Positions 51,112 to 59,531 of a stretch of DNA of 64,000 nt are shown piece after piece. The notes under the pieces were generated by a model. The model was not told the DNA's origin. It saw only the letters and a list, made by a program, of their open reading frames with translations, and ran no database searches. Positions within the stretch are counted from its first letter, which is position 1, and each line of letters starts with the position of its first letter. A program made the translations under genes and the position numbers. Origin of the DNA: Candidatus Eisenbergiella stercoravium (lineage in GTDB: Bacteria > Bacillota > Clostridia > Lachnospirales > Lachnospiraceae); the NCBI GenBank assembly GCA_019113175.1, contig DXHY01000077.1, forward strand, positions 62,001-126,000, read 5' to 3'.

Positions 51112-52448
51112 ATCGTAAACTCCATATAATTGGGATCGGCCTGATCGGAAACCGCCCCGGATTTCGCGTAGGAAAACTCCTCCGACTGAAGAAGCTCCTC
51201 CGGCTTCATGGAAGGATTCTGATACAGCAGATCCAGAAGCTCGATAAAGTCCCGGATCACCTCACGGGGTGTAATATTCTGATCCGCTCCGATCCGTCCG
51301 TATTCCATCCGGATGAAGCCGGCCAGCTCATCGGTGCCGATGGTCCTTTCGTAGCCATAGAGACCGGCATGCATATCGGAAAGCTTTTCACAGAGAACCA
51401 GCATTTCCTCGGGCGTCAGCGGTTCCAGGCGGATGACCGGAGCCAGCAGGTCTCTTGCGCCCGGCCTGGAAAATTTCCCCTCCGAAAGGCGGGAACGGAG
51501 GGCCTCATAGCTGTATATGCCGCGCCGCTTATCCTCAACCGCCTGCGGCGTCGCGCCCATGATGATGCCAAGATACCTGGCCTTTCCCTGCAGAGTATCA
51601 TTATACATGGTCAGCAGCTTTTCATAATTGTACTGCCGGGTGATGGCATTGGGGATCTTATAAAGGTTGACCAGCTCATCGATCATGATTATCATGCCCG
51701 CATATCCTGCCAGACGGAAAAATACGGCAAAAATTTTCAGATAATCATACCAGTCGCCATCTGTGATGATGAGATTGACGCCAAGCTCTTCTTTTGCCTC
51801 CCGCTTCAGGGCGTATTCTCCGCGAAACCACCTCACCACCTGCGCTTTTTTCTCATCATCACCATCCAGATAGGCGTGGTAATAGATCGAAAGGAGCCTG
51901 GCGAACTCAAAGCCGTGCACCAGCTCGCTGACCGCAGAAGTAACCGCATAGATCTTTTTGTCCACCGCCTCCGTCAGCACAGGATCTCCCGGCTCTCTCT
52001 CCGTTTCCTGAAGGGCCTGCATCTGCACACTGCTGATCCAACGATCCAGCACCAGCGTCAGGGCGCCGCCCTCCGGCTTCGTTTTTGTGGAAAGATTGCC
52101 GATCAGCTCGCGGTAGGTTGCAAGTCCCTGTCCTCTGGTCCCCTGCAGCCGCCGTTCGGGAGAAAGATCCGCATCGGCGACAATAAAGCTACGGTCACAC
52201 ACATAGTTGCGGATCGTCTGTATCAGGAAGCTCTTTCCGGAGCCGTATCTGCCCACGATAAAGCGAAACGAAGCTCCGCCTTCCGCGATGATGTCCACGT
52301 CATGCAGCAGGGCTTCGATCTCGTTTTTTCTTCCCACCGTGATATAGGGCAGGCCGATACGGGGGACCACACCGCCCTTCAGGGAATTTATAATGGTCTG
52401 TGCAATCCGCTTCGGCACTTTTTTGTTGTCTTTTCTATCCTCACTCAT
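51108..52448 (-). CDS. DUF2791/BrxD-like P-loop ATPase
   Basis: 446-residue ATPase. Walker A is GRYGSGKS (residues 66-73) and Walker B GMIIMIDELVNLYK. PRIGLPYITVGRKNEIEALL near the start and ITPREVIRDFIELLDLLYQNP at the end are typical of the DUF2791 family, which includes BrxD of BREX phage-defence islands. Here no BREX methyltransferase or PglZ is present. The ATG of the helicase gene overlaps its stop. It probably works as an ATP-driven partner or loader for the helicase. Confidence 0.88.
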   Translation of the reverse strand: MSEDRKDNKKVPKRIAQTIINSLKGGVVPRIGLPYITVGRKNEIEALLHDVDIIAEGGASFRFIVGRYGSGKSFLIQTIRNYVCDRSFIVADADLSPERRLQGTRGQGLATYRELIGNLSTKTKPEGGALTLVLDRWISSVQMQALQETEREPGDPVLTEAVDKKIYAVTSAVSELVHGFEFARLLSIYYHAYLDGDDEKKAQVVRWFRGEYALKREAKEELGVNLIITDGDWYDYLKIFAVFFRLAGYAGMIIMIDELVNLYKIPNAITRQYNYEKLLTMYNDTLQGKARYLGIIMGATPQAVEDKRRGIYSYEALRSRLSEGKFSRPGARDLLAPVIRLEPLTPEEMLVLCEKLSDMHAGLYGYERTIGTDELAGFIRMEYGRIGADQNITPREVIRDFIELLDLLYQNPSMKPEELLQSEEFSYAKSGAVSDQADPNYMEFTI

Positions 52449-52494
52449 CTGTCTTTACCTCCATGCCGATTGAAAAAGCCGTCGGGCTTATTTT

Positions 52495-54750
52495 TCAATC
52501 TCCTCCGAGCAACTGCAGAATATCTTCTCTGTAATCCTCAACGACCGTGATGGTACTGCCATCACATTCCAGGACGTTATCTCCAATCTCATCAAACAGC
52601 GCCCCGTTGATCGTGTCGGCAACGACAGAGGGCATCAGATGACGGGCTTTTATGGTTTCCCCCACCGGCTTTCCCTGAAGCAGATCCAGAAGAAGCCGCA
52701 CATGCGTAGAATCCAGCGCATGCATGGAATCCGATGCACCCATGGAATCCAATGTGCTCATGGAAAACAATGTGCCCACGGAATCCAATACATGCGGAGA
52801 GTCCGGTCCGTCAGGCGGGCTGTTCAAGGCAGAAGATACGGGGGATTCCGTGTTTTTCCGGCCGGTTGGTTCCGCCTGTCCTTCCCGGATTTCTTCCCCG
52901 GCCGATTTTCCCGGGAGATTTTCTTCTGCAGGCGCCGCGGACAGCTCTCCATCAGGATGAGCATACTCCATGCCCTCTTCCATCTCCTCTTCGGTCAGAA
53001 GGCTGTCCCTGGTATGAAGCGCATCCTGCCGGATCTGATCCAGATGGGAAAGATCGATGGTGATCTTCGGCCTTCTGGCCTCAAGCTCCGCCTGCCGTTC
53101 GGCGGCAATCACCGCTTCCACGTAAGGAGCCGCCCAGCCTTCTTCGGAATTATCCTGCAGATAGTGTCCTGTTTTCAGGTATCTGCGCAGCATCCGGTCC
53201 GCTTCGCGCAGAAGCCCCTGAAACCGCTTCCGGTCAAAATACAGCCGGTCGTATCTCTTTTCCTGCCATATGCCGCCGCGGCAGTGATAGGTTCTGCAGG
53301 CATCCAGCATATAATCGGCATTCGGATGGGGCTGCGCCTCCCAGTAGATGGCGTTGGCAAGGGGATGCCAGGAGAAGGCCTTCTGTTCCCCGAAGCAGTC
53401 TGAGAAAAAATCCCGGCCCTCTCCGGACCAGGCTTCGGACACGGAACGCCAGACAGCCGCGAACAGACGTTTCCCCCTTTCCCCATACTTTTTCACAACG
53501 GGAGACTGTTCCAGTTGTTTCTTCCCTGCAAGGCAGCAGAGCGCGGAAAAAATCTCCTCATCCGCAGCGTCCTCCGGATTTTTTAGAACCGTAAGAGCGG
53601 CGTCCCTTTCCAGCAGGGCGGGATCTGCATATCTGCGCGCCTGTGACGCGGGAATGTTGTGAATGATGGCATATTCCAGCATCCAGCGGCGCAAATTCCT
53701 TCGCATGCCCAAATCTCCCGTTCCCAAGCTTCCCTGTCCGGATTCTCCCATGCCGGAATCCAGGAATCCGGCCTCAAACGCTTCCATCTTCTCCAGAGCA
53801 TCCTCCGGCGAACCGGCTCCTATCCCGTTTAACAGCTCATACAGGTACAGATAGGCGAGCGATGTGGAGATGGGAGAAAAATCGCCCTTCCTGACGCGGG
53901 TGCGCCAGGTGAAATATCCTCTGAGCTGCCGGATGTTCAGGTCGTGATAGGTGGGAAAATAACGTCTGTATACCCCGTTCCACGGAGCGTCGTCCTCATA
54001 GTCCTCCATGAACCTGCCCTGCCGGCAGAAATTTCTGCATTTCTGTGCGAAGGAGCCGTTTCCATACATATACAGCCTCTGCATGCTGCGGATTCTGGCC
54101 GGAATGTCAGGCAAAGCGGTATCCGTGCGTACTTCCGGGGACGACAATATATCGGCGCCGATGCGGATATCCACGGGCATTCCGGTTTCGGAGAACGTCT
54201 GTGGCCTGTCTGCTTCCTGTGTTTCGGAGAATGCCTGCGGTCTGTCGGATACCTGTGTCCCGGAGAACGTCTGTGCCCCGGCAGTTTCCCGTGTCCCGTA
54301 TGCTTTCCGTGCTCTGTCCGCCGCACGCGCTCCGGCAGGCGGAATCGCTGTATCCCGGTATATGGCTTCACCCGCCGCAGGCGTATCCTGCAGCACAATG
54401 GTGCAGCTTCCCTGTCTGTCGGAGTTGACCGCGCGGTCAAAGAGCCGGAAGACGACGTCCGGCTCCGTGCTGTTATCAAAGATAACTCCGATCCATTTCT
54501 GCCCTCTCATCCGAAACGGGGATGACAGATAGGGCTTTGATATTTCCGAAAGGATCTGCCGTCCGCATTTGATGTCGCACCGCTGGAGTTCCGTGCCGGT
54601 ATCGAAATCCCACTGGCGCATCAGGAGGGCGGCCCACTTTCCGGTATCCGGATCCGCAAGAACCGAGAAGCCGGGAAAATCCGCCCATTTGCGCTGCTCC
54701 TGCATATGAAATTTTTCCCCGGCGTATGCCGTAAGCTCTGACAGTTCCAA
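52495..54750 (-). CDS. TerB-N domain protein of the three-gene system
   Basis: 751-residue protein from TTG 54750. The N-terminal domain (about 20-130: FPGFSVLADPDTGKWAALLM, WIGVIFDNSTEPDVVFRLFD) resembles a nuclease-like or ligand-binding fold. TerB-N is at about 215-420 (LNIRQLRGYFTWRTRVRKGD, LAYLYLYELLNGIG) and a TerB-C-like part ends the protein (RLLLDLLQGKPVG to VVEDYREDILQLLGGD). Two low-complexity linkers break the domains: a 140-205 stretch repeating Phe-Ser-x-Thr-Gln...Asp-Arg-Pro-Gln, and a 650-690 stretch repeating Asp-Ser-Met/His. It is the first gene of the operon. Confidence 0.82.
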   Translation of the reverse strand: MELSELTAYAGEKFHMQEQRKWADFPGFSVLADPDTGKWAALLMRQWDFDTGTELQRCDIKCGRQILSEISKPYLSSPFRMRGQKWIGVIFDNSTEPDVVFRLFDRAVNSDRQGSCTIVLQDTPAAGEAIYRDTAIPPAGARAADRARKAYGTRETAGAQTFSGTQVSDRPQAFSETQEADRPQTFSETGMPVDIRIGADILSSPEVRTDTALPDIPARIRSMQRLYMYGNGSFAQKCRNFCRQGRFMEDYEDDAPWNGVYRRYFPTYHDLNIRQLRGYFTWRTRVRKGDFSPISTSLAYLYLYELLNGIGAGSPEDALEKMEAFEAGFLDSGMGESGQGSLGTGDLGMRRNLRRWMLEYAIIHNIPASQARRYADPALLERDAALTVLKNPEDAADEEIFSALCCLAGKKQLEQSPVVKKYGERGKRLFAAVWRSVSEAWSGEGRDFFSDCFGEQKAFSWHPLANAIYWEAQPHPNADYMLDACRTYHCRGGIWQEKRYDRLYFDRKRFQGLLREADRMLRRYLKTGHYLQDNSEEGWAAPYVEAVIAAERQAELEARRPKITIDLSHLDQIRQDALHTRDSLLTEEEMEEGMEYAHPDGELSAAPAEENLPGKSAGEEIREGQAEPTGRKNTESPVSSALNSPPDGPDSPHVLDSVGTLFSMSTLDSMGASDSMHALDSTHVRLLLDLLQGKPVGETIKARHLMPSVVADTINGALFDEIGDNVLECDGSTITVVEDYREDILQLLGGD

Positions 54751-54782
54751 AGCGCCACCCCGTTTTTCATAAAAGTGTAATC

Positions 54783-54827
54783 GTTCAGGACGCGCAATCC
54801 TCCTGTCTGGCCGCGGCCGTCCTGAAC
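54783..54827. repeat. Inverted repeat in the TerB-N gene leader
   Basis: GTTCAGGAC (54783-54791) and GTCCTGAAC (54819-54827), perfect 9-bp arms, downstream of the promoter at 54840-54867 and about 35 bases before the TTG start. It may be an operator or an mRNA hairpin. The rest of 54751-55059 holds only this, the promoter and A/T-rich sequence. Confidence 0.6.
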
Positions 54828-54839
54828 CGCTTCAAAAGA

Positions 54840-54867
54840 ATTATACTATATCCGGACTGAAAAGCAA
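54840..54867 (-). promoter_or_regulatory. Promoter of the TerB-N operon
   Basis: Minus strand: TTGCTT (54862-54867), 16-base spacer, perfect TATAAT (54840-54845), about 90 bases before the start codon. Confidence 0.65.
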
Positions 54868-55059
54868 ATACATGTTCGTTTTCGGCATCAGGCAGCGGTG
54901 AACAAAACACCAGTGAAAAGTAGAAACGGCAATGTACCCGCAGTCTGCACCGCACTATCCCTGTCCTTTTTTTCTCCATCAAAAACACAAACATCCTCCA
55001 TCTTCCCTCCATTCAGCGGTGATATGCTTCCGGTAAAACAAAAACGAAAGGAATGCAGT

Positions 55060-55917
55060 ATGGAAATCAACATTCAAAATGTCAGTGAGACATATCCCAA
55101 TGGAAAACAGGCGCTGAAAAATCTCAGCCTGGATCTGCGCGCCCCGGGGCTGATCGGCCTGCTCGGACCAAACGGAGCGGGTAAATCCACTCTGATGAAG
55201 TTGCTGGTGGCAGCGCTTCTGCCTACAGAAGGCAGCATTTTGGCGGATGGATGGCCCCTTGAGAAAAGAGAACGGCTGCTGAAGGCCAGCCTGGGCTATC
55301 TGCCCCAGGATTTCGGACTGTTTGACGAGCTGAGCGTGGCACAGTTTCTGGACTATATGGCCGCCCTCAAAGGGTTGCGCAAACCCAAAGAGGAAATCCG
55401 CAAGGTGATCCGACAGGTAAATCTGACGGAAAAAACAAAGGCAAAAATCCGCACCCTCTCCGGCGGTCAGCGTCAGAGGGTTGGCATCGCCCAGGCGCTG
55501 CTGGGAGATCCGCAGCTTCTGATCTTCGACGAGCCCACCGTGGGGCTGGATCCGGAGGAGCGCATCCAGTTCCGCAACCTTTTTTCCCACATGGCTCAAA
55601 ACCGGCTTGTTCTGCTCTCCACCCATATCATTGAGGATGTGCAGTCCATATGCGGTCGGATCGTGATCATCAATCACGGTCAGATCCTGTTTACCGGAAC
55701 GCCGGAGCAGCTCATCCGTCTGGCCGATGGGCATGTGGGCGTGTTCTGGGAAAAGGACGCAGCCCAGGAAGAGGGACTGCACATCACCGCGCGGGTCAAT
55801 ACCGGTCAGGGGATACGCTGCAGGGCGGTCGGAGATTTTCTTCCGGGTTACGTCCGGCCGGAGGAGCCATCGCTGGAGGACGCATATCTTTATCTGATTT
55901 CCAGGGAGGCGGTATAG
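55060..55917 (+). CDS. ABC transporter ATP-binding protein
   Basis: 285-residue ATPase. Walker A LLGPNGAGKSTLMKLL, signature TLSGGQRQRVGIAQAL, Walker B LLIFDEPTVGLDPEER, switch region LLSTHIIEDVQSIC. Start ATG 55060 has AAAGGA nine bases upstream; the open frame before it is not conserved. It belongs with the two permease-like genes that follow, which makes an exporter. Its stop overlaps the next start (TAGTG). Confidence 0.92.
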   Translation: MEINIQNVSETYPNGKQALKNLSLDLRAPGLIGLLGPNGAGKSTLMKLLVAALLPTEGSILADGWPLEKRERLLKASLGYLPQDFGLFDELSVAQFLDYMAALKGLRKPKEEIRKVIRQVNLTEKTKAKIRTLSGGQRQRVGIAQALLGDPQLLIFDEPTVGLDPEERIQFRNLFSHMAQNRLVLLSTHIIEDVQSICGRIVIINHGQILFTGTPEQLIRLADGHVGVFWEKDAAQEEGLHITARVNTGQGIRCRAVGDFLPGYVRPEEPSLEDAYLYLISREAV

Positions 55918-58166
55918 TGAAAAATCTTCGTTTTTCATCGAAAAATCTTCGTTTTTCATCGAAAAATTTTCGATTTTTAACGAAAAACATACGGCTTTTT
56001 TTCTCAGAGCTGGGGCGGCTTCTGAAAAGCCGTCTGACCTGGATCGTCATACTTCTTGTGGCGGTTTCCCCTGCGGCGGGGCTCGTCTGGTACAAACCGG
56101 CGTCTGCGGAAACCATGCTTTCCATGTATCTGGCAAATCCTGCCATCACCGGCGGCGTGGCAGGCGGAATTCTGTTCGGTCTGCTTGCGCTGTATGAGCT
56201 GGACCGGACCGGGCGCAACCGGGTGGATGTTCTTGTGGATGCGGCTGTTTCCCCTCTGACTATGGCGTTTCTGCGTCTTTTGTCCCTGCTTGCCGTATCG
56301 GCACTGACGCTGGCTCTTACCATGCTGGCGTGGCTCCCCATCTGCCGGGGACTGATCGGAGCGGTCTTTGATATGGGAGACTATGCGCCTGCCTGGCTTT
56401 TGTTCATGGGACTTGCTCTCCCTCTGGGAATATTGGCTGCCTCTTCCGCCCGGCAGTTTACGGGGCGGACGGATCTGTCTCTGGTGCTGTTTGCAGCCTT
56501 TGCCGGACTCAGCCTGACCGTCTGGGCGGACAACTGGCAGCTTTGCTGGCTCAATCCCTGCGTATGGGCGCTGTCGGATGATTTTTCCAATGTCCGTATT
56601 TTCCGTTCGGCGGCCTGGATGCGTCTGACCTGGCTTGGGCTGTTTTCCGGAATATGGGTCCTGTCCTGGCTCTGTATCCGGCAGTACCGGAAAGGCCTGC
56701 CCGGATCGCTTGCCCACAGCGTCCGGCATGTCTGGCGTCCGGTCCTCGCGCTGCTGCTTCTGGTCTGCTCCTGTACGGCCTGGGCCGCCCAGCCCATGGT
56801 GGATCACAGTAATCCGGATCAGACGGTGATGTCCTTTTATGAGATTCCCTATGCGGAGGATATGGTCTGTACCGGGCGATCCGTTCAGGTGTACCCGGAC
56901 ACCGCTTCGGGCACCGTTTCCGGAAAGGCTTCCTACCGTTTCCGGAATACCTCCGGCCGGGAGCAGATGGCCGCCTTCGGCGTTAACCCCGGTTATACCA
57001 TCTCTTCCGTTCAGGCGGATGGCGTGGACGTGCCTTTTTCCGTGAGTGATTATCAGGAATATAACGAGGCTGAACTTGAGGTTACAATTCCCGCCGGGGA
57101 ACAGGTGGAACTGACGATCGAGTACGGCGGATTTCCCAGAGAAAGCCGGAGCATGGCAACCATGCAGGGCGGCGATGAGGTCAGCGAGGAATATCTGTGC
57201 CTGGAAAATGCGGAGCTGGCTCCCCGGCTGATGAATGTTCTGCCGGGTGAAAACGGTTATCCCGCTTCCGTTGAAATCACCCTGCCAGCCTCCATGATCG
57301 TGATTCCCTTCGGAACCGGTGAAGCTGAAAGGGTGAAGGAGAACGAAAACGGCACCATCACCTGGCGCTATGTGGCCAACGGAACGGGCGGAATTTTATA
57401 TGCGGGCAATTATGTACGGGAGGAAATTGAGGCTGGCGGCATCACCATAGAATTTTACTACGGCAGAAAGCATCAGGCCGTCATGGAAGCCGCAGGTGCG
57501 GTGGATGCTGTCAGGGCTGTGGTGGACTATTGTACCGGACATTACGGCGCCCTGTCCTTTACTGACGGAGACACAATCAGACTCATTCAGAGCCGCGTTT
57601 CCGGCGGCGGATATGCCGCGAACGGAGCCAGTCTGCTGGATGAGGCGGATTTTACCGCAAAAAATCTGAGCGATGCGGGCAAGGGGGCTGCTTCCGGCGA
57701 GGTCATGATCCATGAGCTGGTCCATCAGTGGTGGGGACTTGGAAATATGTTCGATTCTTCCGATGAGGATGGCTGGTCCGCGGAAGGGCTGACCGTTTAT
57801 ACCACTTACCGCATTGTCAGACAGCTCTATGGAGAGGAATATGCGCTGGAACATTATGTGAAAGAATGGCAGAAGGCGGTGGACGACTACAATCTGAACT
57901 TTTATGTCCGCTGTCCGGAATACCTGGAGATGCTGCCCGAAGAAAAACGGCTGGAAATTACCAACAGCCTGAGCTATGTGCGGCAATACTGCGAGATGCC
58001 GCTGAAAATTCTGAAAGCCGAACAGCTGGCCGGCGGCGAGGAGGCCATGGACCGGATTCTGAACGGCCTGTTTAACCGTGAACTGGATCCTGCGTACCCA
58101 TATCTGACGTATCAGGAATTTTTAGATGCCTGCGGGCTGACGAAGGAGGAACTGAATCTTGAATAA
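55917..58166 (+). CDS. ABC permease fused to an M1-type metallopeptidase
   Basis: 749-residue protein from GTG 55917, with GGGAGGCGG upstream. Residues 1-30 are a 7-residue repeat, Lys-Asn-x-Arg-Phe (see repeat entry). Six membrane segments cover about 40-290. A large extracytoplasmic domain ends with an M1-like peptidase: HELVHQWW (zinc His-His, catalytic Glu) and a third ligand Glu in DGWSAEGLTVYTTY, one residue further than in classical HExxH-x18-E. An exporter that carries its own surface peptidase suggests processing of an exported or external peptide. Confidence 0.85.
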   Translation: MKNLRFSSKNLRFSSKNFRFLTKNIRLFFSELGRLLKSRLTWIVILLVAVSPAAGLVWYKPASAETMLSMYLANPAITGGVAGGILFGLLALYELDRTGRNRVDVLVDAAVSPLTMAFLRLLSLLAVSALTLALTMLAWLPICRGLIGAVFDMGDYAPAWLLFMGLALPLGILAASSARQFTGRTDLSLVLFAAFAGLSLTVWADNWQLCWLNPCVWALSDDFSNVRIFRSAAWMRLTWLGLFSGIWVLSWLCIRQYRKGLPGSLAHSVRHVWRPVLALLLLVCSCTAWAAQPMVDHSNPDQTVMSFYEIPYAEDMVCTGRSVQVYPDTASGTVSGKASYRFRNTSGREQMAAFGVNPGYTISSVQADGVDVPFSVSDYQEYNEAELEVTIPAGEQVELTIEYGGFPRESRSMATMQGGDEVSEEYLCLENAELAPRLMNVLPGENGYPASVEITLPASMIVIPFGTGEAERVKENENGTITWRYVANGTGGILYAGNYVREEIEAGGITIEFYYGRKHQAVMEAAGAVDAVRAVVDYCTGHYGALSFTDGDTIRLIQSRVSGGGYAANGASLLDEADFTAKNLSDAGKGAASGEVMIHELVHQWWGLGNMFDSSDEDGWSAEGLTVYTTYRIVRQLYGEEYALEHYVKEWQKAVDDYNLNFYVRCPEYLEMLPEEKRLEITNSLSYVRQYCEMPLKILKAEQLAGGEEAMDRILNGLFNRELDPAYPYLTYQEFLDACGLTKEELNLE
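55920..55982 (+). repeat. 21-bp tandem repeat at the start of the permease-peptidase gene
   Basis: Two identical 21-base units (55920-55940, 55941-55961) starting AAAAATCTTCG, a third with several changes (55962-55982) and a fourth, faint one. The 21 bases keep the frame and encode a 7-residue repeat. The unit is A/T-rich and the number of copies could change by slippage. Confidence 0.9.
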
Positions 58167-58941
58167 AATATTTTTATATGAATGCAGACGGCTGCTCTGG
58201 AACAAATTCTTTTTTGGAATTCTGCTGATCCTGCTTCTTTTTGGATGGCAGGTGCTGGATCAGGTGACCATTCTCGGAGTAGCCCACACCGCTCCCTTCT
58301 CTCCCTGGAGCTTCGGGGATTATCTGAGCCGGATGCTTCCCCTTTTATGGATCGGCGCTCTGTTTTTTCTGACCTTTTTCACTTCAGAAAAGGCACGGCG
58401 GGTAACGGTTCTCACGGATGCCGCGCCTGTGCCGCCACGGAGCTTCGCCATGATCCGGGGCGCCGCGGCGCTTGCGGGAACCGGACTTCTGGCGTTTGCC
58501 TGCCTTGCGGAGGCGGCGGTCTTCTATGCCTGGTATTTTGACTGGTATGCCTGGGGAGAACTGCTTCTCCCCGCTCTGGCCACCCTGCTTCCTTCTCTGG
58601 TCTTCTCCCTTGGAAGCGGCTGGCTGCTGGGGCAGGCCAGTCCAAAGCTGGTCTACGTATGGATGGTGCTGCCCTTTCTCTGTATGGCGCTTCCTCTGCC
58701 GGAGCCTCTGGGAATCTTAAACGGCAGCTTCTTTACCACTTGGCCGTCTGTGCTGGGAACGCTGGATCCGGCGTTTTCCATGTCGGTGTCCGTCGCTGCG
58801 GTTCAGTGTCAGCTTTTTCTTGCAGGGGTTGTTCTGCTGGCGTTGCGGCCTGTGGGGAAAGGCGAGAAGAGGTTTCCAGGAAGAGAATCTTTTTCGATAA
58901 CGCAGAAATTCTCCGGAAGCAACGTGAGTAAAAAAGATTGA
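58159..58941 (+). CDS. ABC transporter permease
   Basis: 260-residue membrane protein from TTG 58159, overlapping the upstream gene by eight bases. Six membrane segments (for instance FFFGILLILLLFGWQVL near the start and VYVWMVLPFLCMALPLP). No catalytic motif. It pairs with the permease-peptidase fusion and the ATPase to make a three-gene exporter. The start codon is weak, so translational coupling is likely. Confidence 0.82.
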   Translation: MNKIFLYECRRLLWNKFFFGILLILLLFGWQVLDQVTILGVAHTAPFSPWSFGDYLSRMLPLLWIGALFFLTFFTSEKARRVTVLTDAAPVPPRSFAMIRGAAALAGTGLLAFACLAEAAVFYAWYFDWYAWGELLLPALATLLPSLVFSLGSGWLLGQASPKLVYVWMVLPFLCMALPLPEPLGILNGSFFTTWPSVLGTLDPAFSMSVSVAAVQCQLFLAGVVLLALRPVGKGEKRFPGRESFSITQKFSGSNVSKKD

Positions 58942-58964
58942 CTAAAATGATCAATACAACAGGG

Positions 58965-59345
58965 TTACAATAAAAATTGACTGACAAAGTCAACCAACTG
59001 TTCTCCCTGCTCTTCCACCGCCGCCTCGATCTGTGCGGCATTCAGACCCAGGATGCTTACTCCCTGTGTTTTACTGTAAAAATACAGGCCGAACAGAATG
59101 GCTGCCAGGAAAAAACGAATGCCGAAGGAGGACACGCTTCCTCTGCTCTGCCCTCCTGTGTATTCCGCTGCTGTCAGCGGATAGTCATATCCGTTTTCAT
59201 TCATATAAGAGTTCTCATTCTGATAGCTGTCGCTCTTTCCGTAAAGGATTTCTTCCCTGGCGCGGATGCGCTGCTGATTGCTGTGGTTTTCCTCCCGAAT
59301 CAGCCGCATCAGCTCCAGCCTGCGTCTGGTTCTGGCGTCCTGCAT
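58965..59345 (-). CDS. Small single-pass membrane protein, unknown
   Basis: 126 residues. A charged N-terminal helix (ARTRRRLELMRLIREENHSN), a Tyr/Asn/Glu-rich linker, one membrane segment (FGIRFFLAAILFGLYFYS) and a C-terminal acidic helix. No family recognised. It ends 24 bases from the ABC operon on the opposite strand. Confidence 0.6.
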   Translation of the reverse strand: MQDARTRRRLELMRLIREENHSNQQRIRAREEILYGKSDSYQNENSYMNENGYDYPLTAAEYTGGQSRGSVSSFGIRFFLAAILFGLYFYSKTQGVSILGLNAAQIEAAVEEQGEQLVDFVSQFLL

Positions 59346-59389
59346 GCTGCCTCCGAAGCGTTATACGCATGACATCTTTATAAAAAATA

Positions 59390-59457
59390 TGAGCCAGGCA
59401 GGAAAGGTATTCCGGAATCATCCGGAGGATGCCAAATTTACCTTTTCAGCTGGCTCA
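59390..59457 (-). terminator. Elaborate hairpin downstream of the MATE gene
   Basis: Nested stems TGAGCCAG / CTGGCTCA (59390-59397, 59450-59457) and GAAAGGTA / TACCTTTTC inside, with small inner stems. On the minus strand it runs into TATTTTTTAT, so it works as a terminator. Its size hints at a structured RNA, but no class was recognised. Confidence 0.6.
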
Positions 59458-59531
59458 GAGTAGTTCGTCCGGACCAATATCATGATTCAGACGAGCTGTA
59501 TGCATTTATGTATTTCAGAAGGCTTCCGCCT

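Noticed and set aside
49807..52550. Long plus-strand open frames (356 and 393 codons) opposite the helicase and ATPase genes
   Set aside because: They are shadows of GC-rich coding sequence. The minus-strand genes show Walker and helicase motifs and overlapping starts.
48868..54750. Complete BREX system
   Set aside because: Only a BrxD-like ATPase is present. No PglX methyltransferase, PglZ, BrxC or BrxL was found.
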